This document shows positions 1 to 6,524 of a stretch of 9,276 nucleotides of DNA, piece after piece. The notes beneath the pieces are model-generated. The model was not told the DNA's origin. It searched no databases and was given only the letters and a program-made list of their open reading frames with translations. Location: NCBI GenBank assembly GCA_030040455.1, contig JASHTR010000050.1:1-9276 (forward strand), in the 5' to 3' direction. This stretch comes from Terriglobia bacterium (GTDB taxonomy: Bacteria; Acidobacteriota; Terriglobia; UBA7540). The number at the start of each line of letters is the position of its first letter. Within the stretch, counting starts at the first letter, position 1. The position numbers were made by a program, and so were the translations under genes.

Positions 1-3000
1 GGCGACTGATGTGCTGACGGGCGTAGCGTGGCCGACCCAAACCAACTCGGCCGGCATTTATAACTTCCCCCGGCTACCGGTGGGCCGGTATAGCCTGAAG
101 GTGACCGCAAGAGGATTCAAGACCGAAGTGCGCCCGGCCTTCGAGCTTCAGATGAATCAGATCGCTCGTGTTGACCTCAAGCTGAGTGTCGGGGCAATCA
201 CTCAGACGGTGACCGTGACCGGCGCACCGCCTCTGCTGCAAACCGAGAGCATGCAAGTGGGCCTTGTGACCAGCGGCAATTTTAACGTGAATTTGCCGCT
301 GGCCACCAACAACTACGTTCAGCTCACTTTGATAACTCCGGGCGCGACCACGGTCAACCCGAGTTCCTTTACAGACGGCATACGGACGGAAGAAATTGGT
401 CTTGGTGGTGGCCGTCCCTATATAAACGGCAATCGGGAAGAGGCCAATGACTTTCTTCTTGATGGCATCGACAACAACCAGACTTCAGACAACTTGACTG
501 GCTACGAGCCCAGCGTGGATGCCATTCAGGAATTTAATGTGATCACCAACAACGCGCCCGCTCAATATGGCCAGTTCCAGGGCGGCGTCATCAGTGTAAC
601 CCTCAAATCTGGTACGGATCAGTATCACGGCGATGCTTACGAGTTCCTTAGCAACAGCGGGCTTGATGCCAACAATTGGGCGAACAATTGGGAGGGAATA
701 CCGCGGACCCCCTTGCGCCAGAATCTGTTTGGCGCCACGTTTGGCGGCCCCATCAAGAAAGACAAGCTCTTTTTCTTTGCCGATTATGAAGGCATCCGAA
801 TAGATACCCCGCCGTCGATCAGCGCCATCTCGGTGATGACACAGGCGGAGCGTAACGGCGACTTCTCTCAGTTGCTCAGCCAGTCCACTCCCCGGCAGCT
901 TTACAATCCTTGCGCCTCGATGTCGGGCCCGTGCACAGAGCCTGCTAATCCACTGGCTGCTCGCCAGCCGTTTCCCAACGACGTCATTCCGATCAGCATG
1001 ATTGATCCGGTGGCGGCCAAGCTTTTCTCTTCGGGCGATTATCCCCTTCCGGTAAAGTCGGGGCTTCTCGACAATGCCGATGAGAGTTCGTACACCGAAA
1101 CTATCAACAATCAAGGCGATCTTAAAATTAATTACACGGTGAATCCCAAGAATTACCTTTGGGGGAGCTATTCGCAAGGTTACCAGAATATTCCCACCAC
1201 CGTGTCGCCATTGATCCTCGGTCAGTCCTTTAACATCTCACCCTTCCACGGCGGCGTGATCGATTGGACGCGCACATTCAGCCCCACTTTGGTCATGGAC
1301 GCCAAGATGGGCGTAAACCGCCTCATTTTTAGCACTGGAAATCAAGTCACCGGCCTTGGAAACCTCGCTGATAGCCTTGGCATTGGGGAAGGCAACGTCC
1401 ACGGCGAGGGGCTGCCGGGTCTTGGCATCACCAATGGCTTCGCTACCCTCGGTGGCGCTTCTGGCGGCGACTTGACGTCGTCCGACACGACTTTCGAGCC
1501 GACCGTAGACATATTGTGGACCCACGGACGCCATTCCTTCCACATCGGTTTTGAAGCCATGCGGCACGAGATGAATGTGTACCTTCCCGGCGACTACGGC
1601 AGGTTCGGTGAAATAAATTTCAGCGGACAGTATACCGATGGTCCCAACCCCGCCGCCCCTGTTTCGAGTGGTTTGTCCGAGGCCGATTTCTTCCTCGGAC
1701 TTCCGGACGTTGTCGGGCTGAGTGTCGGCGCCACTACGTGGGGACAAAGAAGCTCGGTTTTGGCACCCTATATCCAGGATGATTGGCGCGCCACAAGCCG
1801 GTTGACGATCGACATGGGGCTCCGGTGGGAATACAACGAGCCTTGGATCGAAGACTTCAACAAACAGGCGAACTTTGGAATGATCAGCGGCACCGAGTAT
1901 ATTGCCGGCACGAGCAGTTGCCCTTACAGCAATTGCGCGGCGCTGTATAACGAGGACTATCACGATTTTGAGCCGCGATTCGGCTTTGCCTATACCCTCG
2001 GCAAAAATAGTGTCGTTCGCGGTGCCTACACCGTCTCGTCCTTTCTTGAGGGGACCGGGACGAATCTCCGGCTTCCGGAAAATCCGCCTTTTCAGGAGGA
2101 GTACGCCAGTATCTATAGCCTGACCACTGCTCCTTACACAGAATATTACCCGGGAACAACGACGGACCAGGGCTTTTCAGTTCTGGCCGCTCCTTCGAAT
2201 CCGGACTCCGGGGCAAGCATTCGGCTTTGGGATCCTAACGTTGAGCCGGATACGGTCCAGCAGTGGAACTTCAGCATCGAGCATCAATTCCCCAGTCAGA
2301 TGCTGTTGTCCGTCGGCTACGTGGGCCAGCATGGCACGAACCTGATGATTCCGATGCCCTATCTCCAGAAGCGCCTTCCTGGCGAAGCCGGATGCCCACC
2401 TACTGCGGCGGCACCTTGCAACAGCCCTATTTTTTCCGGGAATCCAACGCTACAAAGCGAGATCACCCAGATCTCGGGCACGGCCTCGTCCGCCGACCAG
2501 GCTTACGATGCCTTGCAGGCCAGCCTGAGCAAGCGCTTGACGCATGGCCTTGAATTTCAGCTTTCCTATACCTATTCGAAGGCAATGACCAACGCCATCG
2601 GCTATTACGGTGAGGGCGGCCAGTCGGCCAGTAATAGCGCATACCCGCAGAATTGGTATAACATGGTCTCCGAGTGGGGTCCGACCTACTTCAACGATAC
2701 CCACAATTTTACTGCATCTTACACCTATATGTTGCCTTTTGGGACGGGCAAACGGTTCGGCAGCAGCATGAATTCAACCCTTGGCAAGTACATCGTGGGC
2801 GGCTGGCAGTTCAACGGGATTTTTACTTTCCATACGGGCTTCCCGATGACCGTGGATGCCGATGATGCCTCCGGAACCGACAGTCGCGGCGCGCGAGCAA
2901 ACTGCATTGGCTCCAATACGTACTCTAGAGACGCCGGCCCCGATACCACGTGGTTCAACACGGCAGTGTTTTCCCAGCCTGTTGCCGGGACATTCGGGAG

Positions 3001-3235
3001 TTGCGCCAACGGTACGGTCACCGGGCCAGGATTGACCGACTGGGACGCAGCAATCCAGAAGGAGTTCCCAATCAGTGAATCCAAGCGCTTCGAGTTCCGC
3101 GCGGAATTCACCAACTTTACGAATACGCCCATCTTCGAGTCTCCAAGCATGAGTGTGGACAGCACGAAGTTTGGAGAAGTCCTGAGTTCGGAGTACCAGC
3201 GACTGATTCAATTTGCCCTGAAGTTCTACTTTTGA
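1..3235 (+). CDS. TonB-dependent receptor, Oar-like, with carboxypeptidase-regulatory N-terminal domain (5' partial)
   Basis: Outer-membrane beta-barrel protein expected to import a ligand using TonB/ExbBD energy; the substrate cannot be told from sequence. The frame is open from base 2 with no stop before it, so the start codon, signal peptide and first part of the N-terminal domain lie outside the window. Numbering from the GTG at 11: residues 1-75 are the end of a carboxypeptidase-regulatory-like (Ig-like) domain (SAGIYNFPRLPVGRYSL, then TVTVTG). Residues ~75-250 are the plug, with INGNREEANDFLLDGIDNN and the QYGQFQGGVISVTLKSGT block typical of this family. Residues ~255-1074 are the barrel, ending in FALKFYF, the aromatic C-terminus expected of outer-membrane barrels. 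More than 1,074 residues fits Oar-like receptors, which are abundant in Acidobacteriota. The frame is intact, with no frameshift. A strong terminator follows 58 bp after the stop, so it probably ends its own transcript. Family call is confident; substrate unknown. Confidence 0.93.
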   Translation, partial: ATDVLTGVAWPTQTNSAGIYNFPRLPVGRYSLKVTARGFKTEVRPAFELQMNQIARVDLKLSVGAITQTVTVTGAPPLLQTESMQVGLVTSGNFNVNLPLATNNYVQLTLITPGATTVNPSSFTDGIRTEEIGLGGGRPYINGNREEANDFLLDGIDNNQTSDNLTGYEPSVDAIQEFNVITNNAPAQYGQFQGGVISVTLKSGTDQYHGDAYEFLSNSGLDANNWANNWEGIPRTPLRQNLFGATFGGPIKKDKLFFFADYEGIRIDTPPSISAISVMTQAERNGDFSQLLSQSTPRQLYNPCASMSGPCTEPANPLAARQPFPNDVIPISMIDPVAAKLFSSGDYPLPVKSGLLDNADESSYTETINNQGDLKINYTVNPKNYLWGSYSQGYQNIPTTVSPLILGQSFNISPFHGGVIDWTRTFSPTLVMDAKMGVNRLIFSTGNQVTGLGNLADSLGIGEGNVHGEGLPGLGITNGFATLGGASGGDLTSSDTTFEPTVDILWTHGRHSFHIGFEAMRHEMNVYLPGDYGRFGEINFSGQYTDGPNPAAPVSSGLSEADFFLGLPDVVGLSVGATTWGQRSSVLAPYIQDDWRATSRLTIDMGLRWEYNEPWIEDFNKQANFGMISGTEYIAGTSSCPYSNCAALYNEDYHDFEPRFGFAYTLGKNSVVRGAYTVSSFLEGTGTNLRLPENPPFQEEYASIYSLTTAPYTEYYPGTTTDQGFSVLAAPSNPDSGASIRLWDPNVEPDTVQQWNFSIEHQFPSQMLLSVGYVGQHGTNLMIPMPYLQKRLPGEAGCPPTAAAPCNSPIFSGNPTLQSEITQISGTASSADQAYDALQASLSKRLTHGLEFQLSYTYSKAMTNAIGYYGEGGQSASNSAYPQNWYNMVSEWGPTYFNDTHNFTASYTYMLPFGTGKRFGSSMNSTLGKYIVGGWQFNGIFTFHTGFPMTVDADDASGTDSRGARANCIGSNTYSRDAGPDTTWFNTAVFSQPVAGTFGSCANGTVTGPGLTDWDAAIQKEFPISESKRFEFRAEFTNFTNTPIFESPSMSVDSTKFGEVLSSEYQRLIQFALKFYF

Positions 3236-3293
3236 GTGGAGCGTTTCGAACGGAAGCGGTGGGTGAACCCCGCCGCCGTCAGAAGGACTTCGC

Positions 3294-3341
3294 ACGCGGA
3301 CCGAGGCTGCCGAAAGGCAGGATTTTCGGTCCGCGTTTTTT
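3294..3341 (+). terminator. Rho-independent terminator of the receptor gene
   Basis: The outer stem CGCGGACCGA (3295-3304) pairs perfectly with TCGGTCCGCG (3326-3335). An inner stem CTGCC/GGCAG (3307-3311 and 3316-3320) closes a GAAA tetraloop. Six T residues (3336-3341) follow immediately. It lies 58 bp past the receptor stop. The same GCGGACC/GGTCCGC stem recurs at 3517-3542, so this terminator is also part of a repeated unit. Confidence 0.88.
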
Positions 3342-3424
3342 GGGGATCTTCCTTGCTGGCTACGGGATATTCCTAAAGCGCGGCGCGCCAGCTCGCTGGC
3401 GCAAAGCGGGAGCAAGCTCCCGCA
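3337..3424. repeat. Composite intergenic repeat, copy A, with two REP-like palindromes
   Basis: It shares with copy B (3553-3640) a T-run, GGATCTTCCTTGCTGGC, GGGATATTCC and AGCGCGGC in the same order, at an offset of 215-216 bases and with a single-base indel. Its 3' half has two back-to-back palindromes with 2-nt loops. The first is GCGCCAGC-TC-GCTGGCGC (3385-3402). The second is GCGGGAGC-AA-GCTCCCGC (3406-3423). The GCGCAAAGC junction (3399-3407) is also found in copy B and in the element at 6234-6442. It is non-coding. Together with the hairpin at 3294-3341 it makes a unit of about 131 bp. Confidence 0.85.
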
Positions 3425-3472
3425 TCCCATATAGCGGGTAGCTGTGGGGTTTTTTCTAAGGGCGTTACCAAC

Positions 3473-3497
3473 CCGCGGCATAAAGATCATGCCGTGG
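3473..3497. repeat. Short hairpin between the two composite repeats
   Basis: CCGCGGCAT (3473-3481) faces ATGCCGTGG (3489-3497) across a 7-nt loop AAAGATC. All nine positions can pair in RNA if one G-U wobble is allowed. No T-run follows, so it is not an evident terminator. Confidence 0.6.
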
Positions 3498-3516
3498 CTG
3501 TTCACCAACGAAATGC

Positions 3517-3542
3517 CGCGGACCTTGAAAAGCAGGTCCGCG
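3517..3542. repeat. Hairpin heading composite repeat copy B
   Basis: CGCGGACCT (3517-3525) pairs perfectly with AGGTCCGCG (3534-3542) across an 8-nt loop. It corresponds to the terminator stem of copy A (same GCGGACC/GGTCCGC core). Here ten bases separate the stem from the T5 run at 3553-3557, so it probably does not terminate efficiently. There is no gene directly upstream for it to serve, which supports a repeat-derived origin. Confidence 0.7.
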
Positions 3543-3552
3543 CTACCTTAGC

Positions 3553-3640
3553 TTTTTGGGATCTTCCTTGCTGGCCATGGGATATTCCTTACAGCGCGGC
3601 GAGCCAGCTCGCCGGCGCAAAGCGGGAGCAAGCTCCCGCA
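3553..3640. repeat. Composite intergenic repeat, copy B
   Basis: Second copy of the segment at 3337-3424. The palindrome GCGGGAGC-AA-GCTCCCGC is identical (3622-3639). The first palindrome has diverged: point changes remove full GCGCCAGC/GCTGGCGC pairing, but a shifted perfect pairing GGCGAGC-CA-GCTCGCC (3598-3613) replaces it. The GCGCAAAGC junction is kept. It is non-coding. Confidence 0.85.
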
Positions 3641-3840
3641 CTCCAAGGCTCCCGCATACGTAAATTTGCAATCTCGGTTTCCCACGCCCCGCGCGCTCAA
3701 GCCCTCGGGAAGCATTTTGGCGAAACATCAGGCATGAATCTTCCCCACCTGAAGCAAGACGAGCCAGCCGCAACCCGCCAGGCAAGTTGAATCATCCAAG
3801 TTAGAAGGGGGCAATCTCACGGCCTTGCTGTTATCCGCTG

Positions 3841-5658
3841 ATGTCTTTTAGTGACAAGAAGCGTGGCTCGATCCTCCGCAACGTCCTTACAATTCTTCTC
3901 GCCTTTTCGGCGCTATGCATTTCCCAAACGCCAACGGGGTCCTCTATTTTTCGCCGCAAATGCGCGGCGTGCCATCGTGACGGCCAGCGGACACGCGCGC
4001 CATCGCAAGAGGTCCTCAGCCAGCTCTCCAGCGATTTCATCCTGCAAGTGCTCGATTCCGGGACAATGAAATCCGTCGGCGCCCGGCTCACCGAGGCGGA
4101 GCGGGTTGCGGTGGCGGAATATCTCTCTGCATCGGAGCCTGCCGAGCCAAGGCTCCAAGGAGGGCGTTGCGCGGCCAGACGCGATCCTGTTCTCAACGAT
4201 CCGGGCTGGAGCGCGTGGGGCGTTAGCGCCGCCAACAGCCGTTCGGTCCCGGCGGAGGTTGCGGGTCTCAATAAAAGCGACGTTCCCAAGCTCAAGCTCA
4301 AATGGGCTTTTGGATTTCCAGGGGCCTCCGCGACGTTCGGCCAGCCCACGGTATTTGGCGGCAGGGTGTACGCGGGCAGCGAGGATGGCACCGTCTATTC
4401 ACTCGATGCCAGGACAGGGTGCATCTACTGGACGTTCAAGGCTCCCACGACGGTAAAGACCGCCGTCTCCTCGGGGTTTGGCGGTCGGGTGGTTTATTTC
4501 GGCGACGTTAGCGGCAACGCCTACGCCGTGAACTCTGCCGATGGGAAATTGATCTGGAAGATTCACGTTGATCCGCATCCCGTGGCCCGCATCACCGGAT
4601 CTCCGGTGTTTCTCAAAGACCGGCTTTACGTCCCCGTTTCGTCAGGAGAAGAGGGCGCTGCAATTGACCCGAAATATCCATGCTGCACTTTCCGCGGGAG
4701 CGTCGTAGCGCTGGATGCCCGGACGGGCCGGCAAATCTGGAAAAGCTACACCATTCCAGAAGCCCCTCACCTCACCGGCAAGAAAAATTCTGCGGGCGTC
4801 CCGTTGTGGGGTCCTTCTGGCGCGGCGGTCTGGTCGCCACCCACAATCGACCTTGGCCGCCACACGATCTACGTTGCCACTGGCAACGGCTATTCCGACC
4901 CACCCAGCCCATATACCGATGCGGTGGTCGCGCTCAGCATGGCTACGGGAAAGATCAGATGGTTTAAGCAGCTTACACCGAACGACCTCTGGAATATTGC
5001 TTGCGTCGCGCCTGACAAAGCGAACTGCCCCCAAAACCCAGGCAATGATTTTGACTTCGGATCGCCTCCTATCCTGCGCACGTTGCCCGGCGGCCGCCGC
5101 CTGCTGATTGCGGCGCAGAAGTCGGGAGTGGTTTACGCGCTCGACCCTGACCACAACGGCAGGATCATCTGGGAGTCACGGGTCGGGAAAGGCGGCCCGC
5201 TGGGAGGCATTGAATGGGGAGGGGCAGCAGACGAAAAGCAGGCCTTTATCCCGCTATCAGACTGGGACCCGAATAATCCGTTGGCGGGTGGCGGCTTATT
5301 TGCTTTGAATCTGGCCACCGGCGAGAGAGCCTGGTATGCGCCTCCTGTGAAGCCTGCCTGCTCCACCCAAGCTGGATGCAGTCCCGCCCAGAGCGCGCCG
5401 CCCACGCTTATCCCCGGCGTGGTATTCTCCGGATCGGAAGACGGTCACCTGCGCGCTTACGACGCGACAAACGGCGAGGTGATCTGGGATTTCAACGCCT
5501 TGCGTTCATTCCTGACGGTGAACGGAATTGTAGCGAACGGCGGCTCGATGAACGGTAGCGGTCCAGCCGCGGTCAATGGGATGATCTATGTAGAAGCTGG
5601 CTATACGAACGACATTGCCGGGAACGTGCTGTTGGCCTTCTCGGTGGAGGGCAAGTGA
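3841..5658 (+). CDS. Exported quinohaemoprotein: cytochrome c domain fused to PQQ-binding beta-propeller (polyvinyl-alcohol-dehydrogenase-like)
   Basis: Likely periplasmic PQQ-dependent alcohol dehydrogenase that passes electrons to its own haem c. A Sec signal peptide is visible (basic MSFSDKKRGSILR, then hydrophobic residues ~14-27). A class I cytochrome c domain follows, with haem-binding CAACH at residues 41-45 and a candidate axial Met76 in DSGTM. A linker (~110-165) precedes about eight PQQ-type blades. These have recurring G-x-V-Y-A-L-D-A-x-T-G-x-I-x-W motifs near 176-200, 217-242, 285-300, 345-378, 418-446, 483-502 and 530-556, and GMIYVEAGY near the end. Adjacent Cys281-Cys282 recall the vicinal disulfide of PQQ alcohol dehydrogenases, but equivalence is inferred. 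The haem-then-propeller order and 605-aa length resemble polyvinyl alcohol dehydrogenases. The substrate could be any alcohol, and a non-catalytic propeller is possible. ATG 3841 is the only sensible start after the in-frame TAG at 3802, but it has no good ribosome-binding site. Its stop overlaps tag. Confidence 0.9.
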   Translation: MSFSDKKRGSILRNVLTILLAFSALCISQTPTGSSIFRRKCAACHRDGQRTRAPSQEVLSQLSSDFILQVLDSGTMKSVGARLTEAERVAVAEYLSASEPAEPRLQGGRCAARRDPVLNDPGWSAWGVSAANSRSVPAEVAGLNKSDVPKLKLKWAFGFPGASATFGQPTVFGGRVYAGSEDGTVYSLDARTGCIYWTFKAPTTVKTAVSSGFGGRVVYFGDVSGNAYAVNSADGKLIWKIHVDPHPVARITGSPVFLKDRLYVPVSSGEEGAAIDPKYPCCTFRGSVVALDARTGRQIWKSYTIPEAPHLTGKKNSAGVPLWGPSGAAVWSPPTIDLGRHTIYVATGNGYSDPPSPYTDAVVALSMATGKIRWFKQLTPNDLWNIACVAPDKANCPQNPGNDFDFGSPPILRTLPGGRRLLIAAQKSGVVYALDPDHNGRIIWESRVGKGGPLGGIEWGGAADEKQAFIPLSDWDPNNPLAGGGLFALNLATGERAWYAPPVKPACSTQAGCSPAQSAPPTLIPGVVFSGSEDGHLRAYDATNGEVIWDFNALRSFLTVNGIVANGGSMNGSGPAAVNGMIYVEAGYTNDIAGNVLLAFSVEGK

Positions 5659-6233
5659 TGATGAGCCTGACCAACCCCAAGCGCTGCCCGTGGGCGGTGA
5701 CGGAGCTTGGGATCGCCTATCACGATCGGGAGTGGGGCGTGCCCCTTCACGACGACCAGCGGCTCTTCGAATTCCTGATTCTCGAAGGGGCGCAAGCGGG
5801 GCTGAGCTGGGAAACTATATTGAAAAAACGCGAGAACTACCGCACGGCTTTCGCGGGCTTCGATCCTGCAAAAGTGGCACGCTTCGACGCGCGCCGGGTC
5901 GAGCGATTGCTCGCCAACCCCGGCATCGTGCGCAATCGGCTCAAGATTTCCGCAGCCGTAAATAACGCCCGGAGATTTTTGGAAGCTCAGGACGAATTTG
6001 GAAGCTTCGACAAGTTTATATGGGGCTTCGTCGGCGGCCAGCCGGCAAAGAACGCTTGGCGCACCATGAAGCAGGTGCCAGCGCGAACGCGCGAGTCGGA
6101 CGCGATGAGCAAGGAGCTCATCCGGCGCGGCTTCCGCTTTGCGGGCTCGACCATTTGTTACGCCTTCATGCAGGCTGTAGGAATGGTGAACGATCACGTC
6201 AGGGGTTGTTTTCGATATCTGGAAATCCGGTAG
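5658..6233 (+). CDS. tag: DNA-3-methyladenine glycosylase I
   Basis: Base-excision repair enzyme that removes 3-methyladenine from alkylated DNA in the cytoplasm. It is a helix-hairpin-helix superfamily member of 191 aa (E. coli Tag is 187). Numbering from ATG 5658: the structural zinc ligands of Tag are all present, Cys10 (RCPW), His22 (AYHDREWG), and His180 and Cys184 (NDHVRGC). The base-binding Glu43 and stacking Trp51 lie in LEGAQAGLSW. KKRENYRTAF and STICYAFMQAVGMVNDH are family signatures. The ATG shares one base with the upstream stop (TGATG), and GGAGG at 5646-5650 sits 7 nt before it. This suggests translational coupling to the quinohaemoprotein gene, although the two functions are unrelated. 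ATG 5661 is an equally usable start (10-nt spacing), and GTG 5655 is less likely. A nested palindromic element begins at the base after the stop. Confidence 0.96.
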   Translation: MMSLTNPKRCPWAVTELGIAYHDREWGVPLHDDQRLFEFLILEGAQAGLSWETILKKRENYRTAFAGFDPAKVARFDARRVERLLANPGIVRNRLKISAAVNNARRFLEAQDEFGSFDKFIWGFVGGQPAKNAWRTMKQVPARTRESDAMSKELIRRGFRFAGSTICYAFMQAVGMVNDHVRGCFRYLEIR

Positions 6234-6442
6234 GCGCATAGGGTCACGTCAAAGTCGCGTCTGTATGGAGTGCGGGAGCTTGCTCCCGCTTTCGAGCCGG
6301 AAGCGAGCTTCCGGCTCCTGACGCTTGCGCAAGCGGGCGCGCGCAAAGCAGCAGCAAGCTGCCGCACTCCATAGGTGCTTCGCACCAGCGGCGCTGTGCA
6401 ATCTTACGCTTCTGGGACTTTGACGTGACCCTGGGTATGCGC
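6234..6442. repeat. Nested inverted-repeat element of about 209 bp with internal REP-like hairpins
   Basis: The outer arms are perfect over 16 bp: GGGTCACGTCAAAGTC (6241-6256) against its complement at 6416-6431. They extend as GCGCATA (6234-6240) against TATGCGC (6436-6442), with four unpaired bases on the right. A second, inner arm pair of 21 bp (6264-6284 and 6353-6373) has one mismatch. Inside are four further palindromes: GCGGGAGC-TT-GCTCCCGC (6272-6289), AGCCGGAAGC-GA-GCTTCCGGCT (6295-6316), CGCTTGCGCAAGCG (6322-6335) and GCAGCAGC-AA-GCTGCCGC (6348-6365). A small hairpin GGTGC-TTC-GCACC lies at 6374-6386. There is no open frame and no clear target-site duplication. It looks like a non-autonomous palindromic element or REP cluster. 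It may also help end the tag transcript, but there is no T-run. Confidence 0.9.
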
Positions 6443-6451
6443 AGAAGTGTA

Positions 6452-6480
6452 TTGCCCGATCAGGGGCACTGCGCTATTCT
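6452..6480 (+). promoter_or_regulatory. Candidate sigma70-type promoter for the lactonase gene
   Basis: TTGCCC (6452-6457) and TATTCT (6475-6480) are separated by exactly 17 bp, each matching the -35/-10 consensus at four of six positions. Transcription would start near 6487, about 38 nt before the lactonase ATG. It lies just outside the right arm of the palindromic element. It was found by eye; a chance match is possible. Confidence 0.35.
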
Positions 6481-6524
6481 GTCATGTGCTTTTAACCGCC
6501 ATAACCCAGGGAGATGATTGAGCC

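Larger units (their letters stand above)
3236..3840. other. 605-bp gene-free interval holding a repeat and hairpin cluster
   Basis: No credible gene is seen. The open frames here (3232-3441, 3494-3790, and 3543-3785 on the minus strand) run across palindromes and have no family resemblance. The interval holds the receptor terminator, two copies of a composite repeat (hairpins at 3294-3341 and 3517-3542, conserved segments at 3337-3424 and 3553-3640) and a hairpin at 3473-3497. From 3641 to 3840 I see no structure and no convincing promoter for the downstream gene. The only notable motif there is a purine run AGAAGGGGG at 3804-3811, too far (about 29 nt) from the 3841 start to be its ribosome-binding site. 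Confidence 0.75.

Noticed and set aside
485..1963. Long minus-strand open frames opposite the receptor (485-1177, 1238-1963)
   Set aside because: Antisense shadows of a GC-rich coding sequence with clear homology on the plus strand. None shows domain motifs or a start signal.
3419..3455. Second terminator: CCCGC/GCGGG stem with a T6 run at 3450-3455
   Set aside because: The stem is only 5 bp with a 10-nt loop, and the T-run starts about 12 nt past it.
3494..3790. 98-aa plus-strand open frame in the repeat cluster
   Set aside because: It runs through composite repeat copy B and its palindromes, has no ribosome-binding site or family resemblance, and its residues reflect hairpin DNA.
3907..3927. 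Lipoprotein signal at Cys26 of the quinohaemoprotein
   Set aside because: The residue before the Cys is Leu (S-A-L-C), which does not fit a lipobox requiring Gly, Ala or Ser there; a standard Sec signal is more likely.
6194..6201. Third TCACGTCA, matching the outer arm core of the nested element, inside the end of tag
   Set aside because: These bases encode the conserved Asp-His-Val around a zinc ligand in tag, so an 8-base match is likely coincidental.
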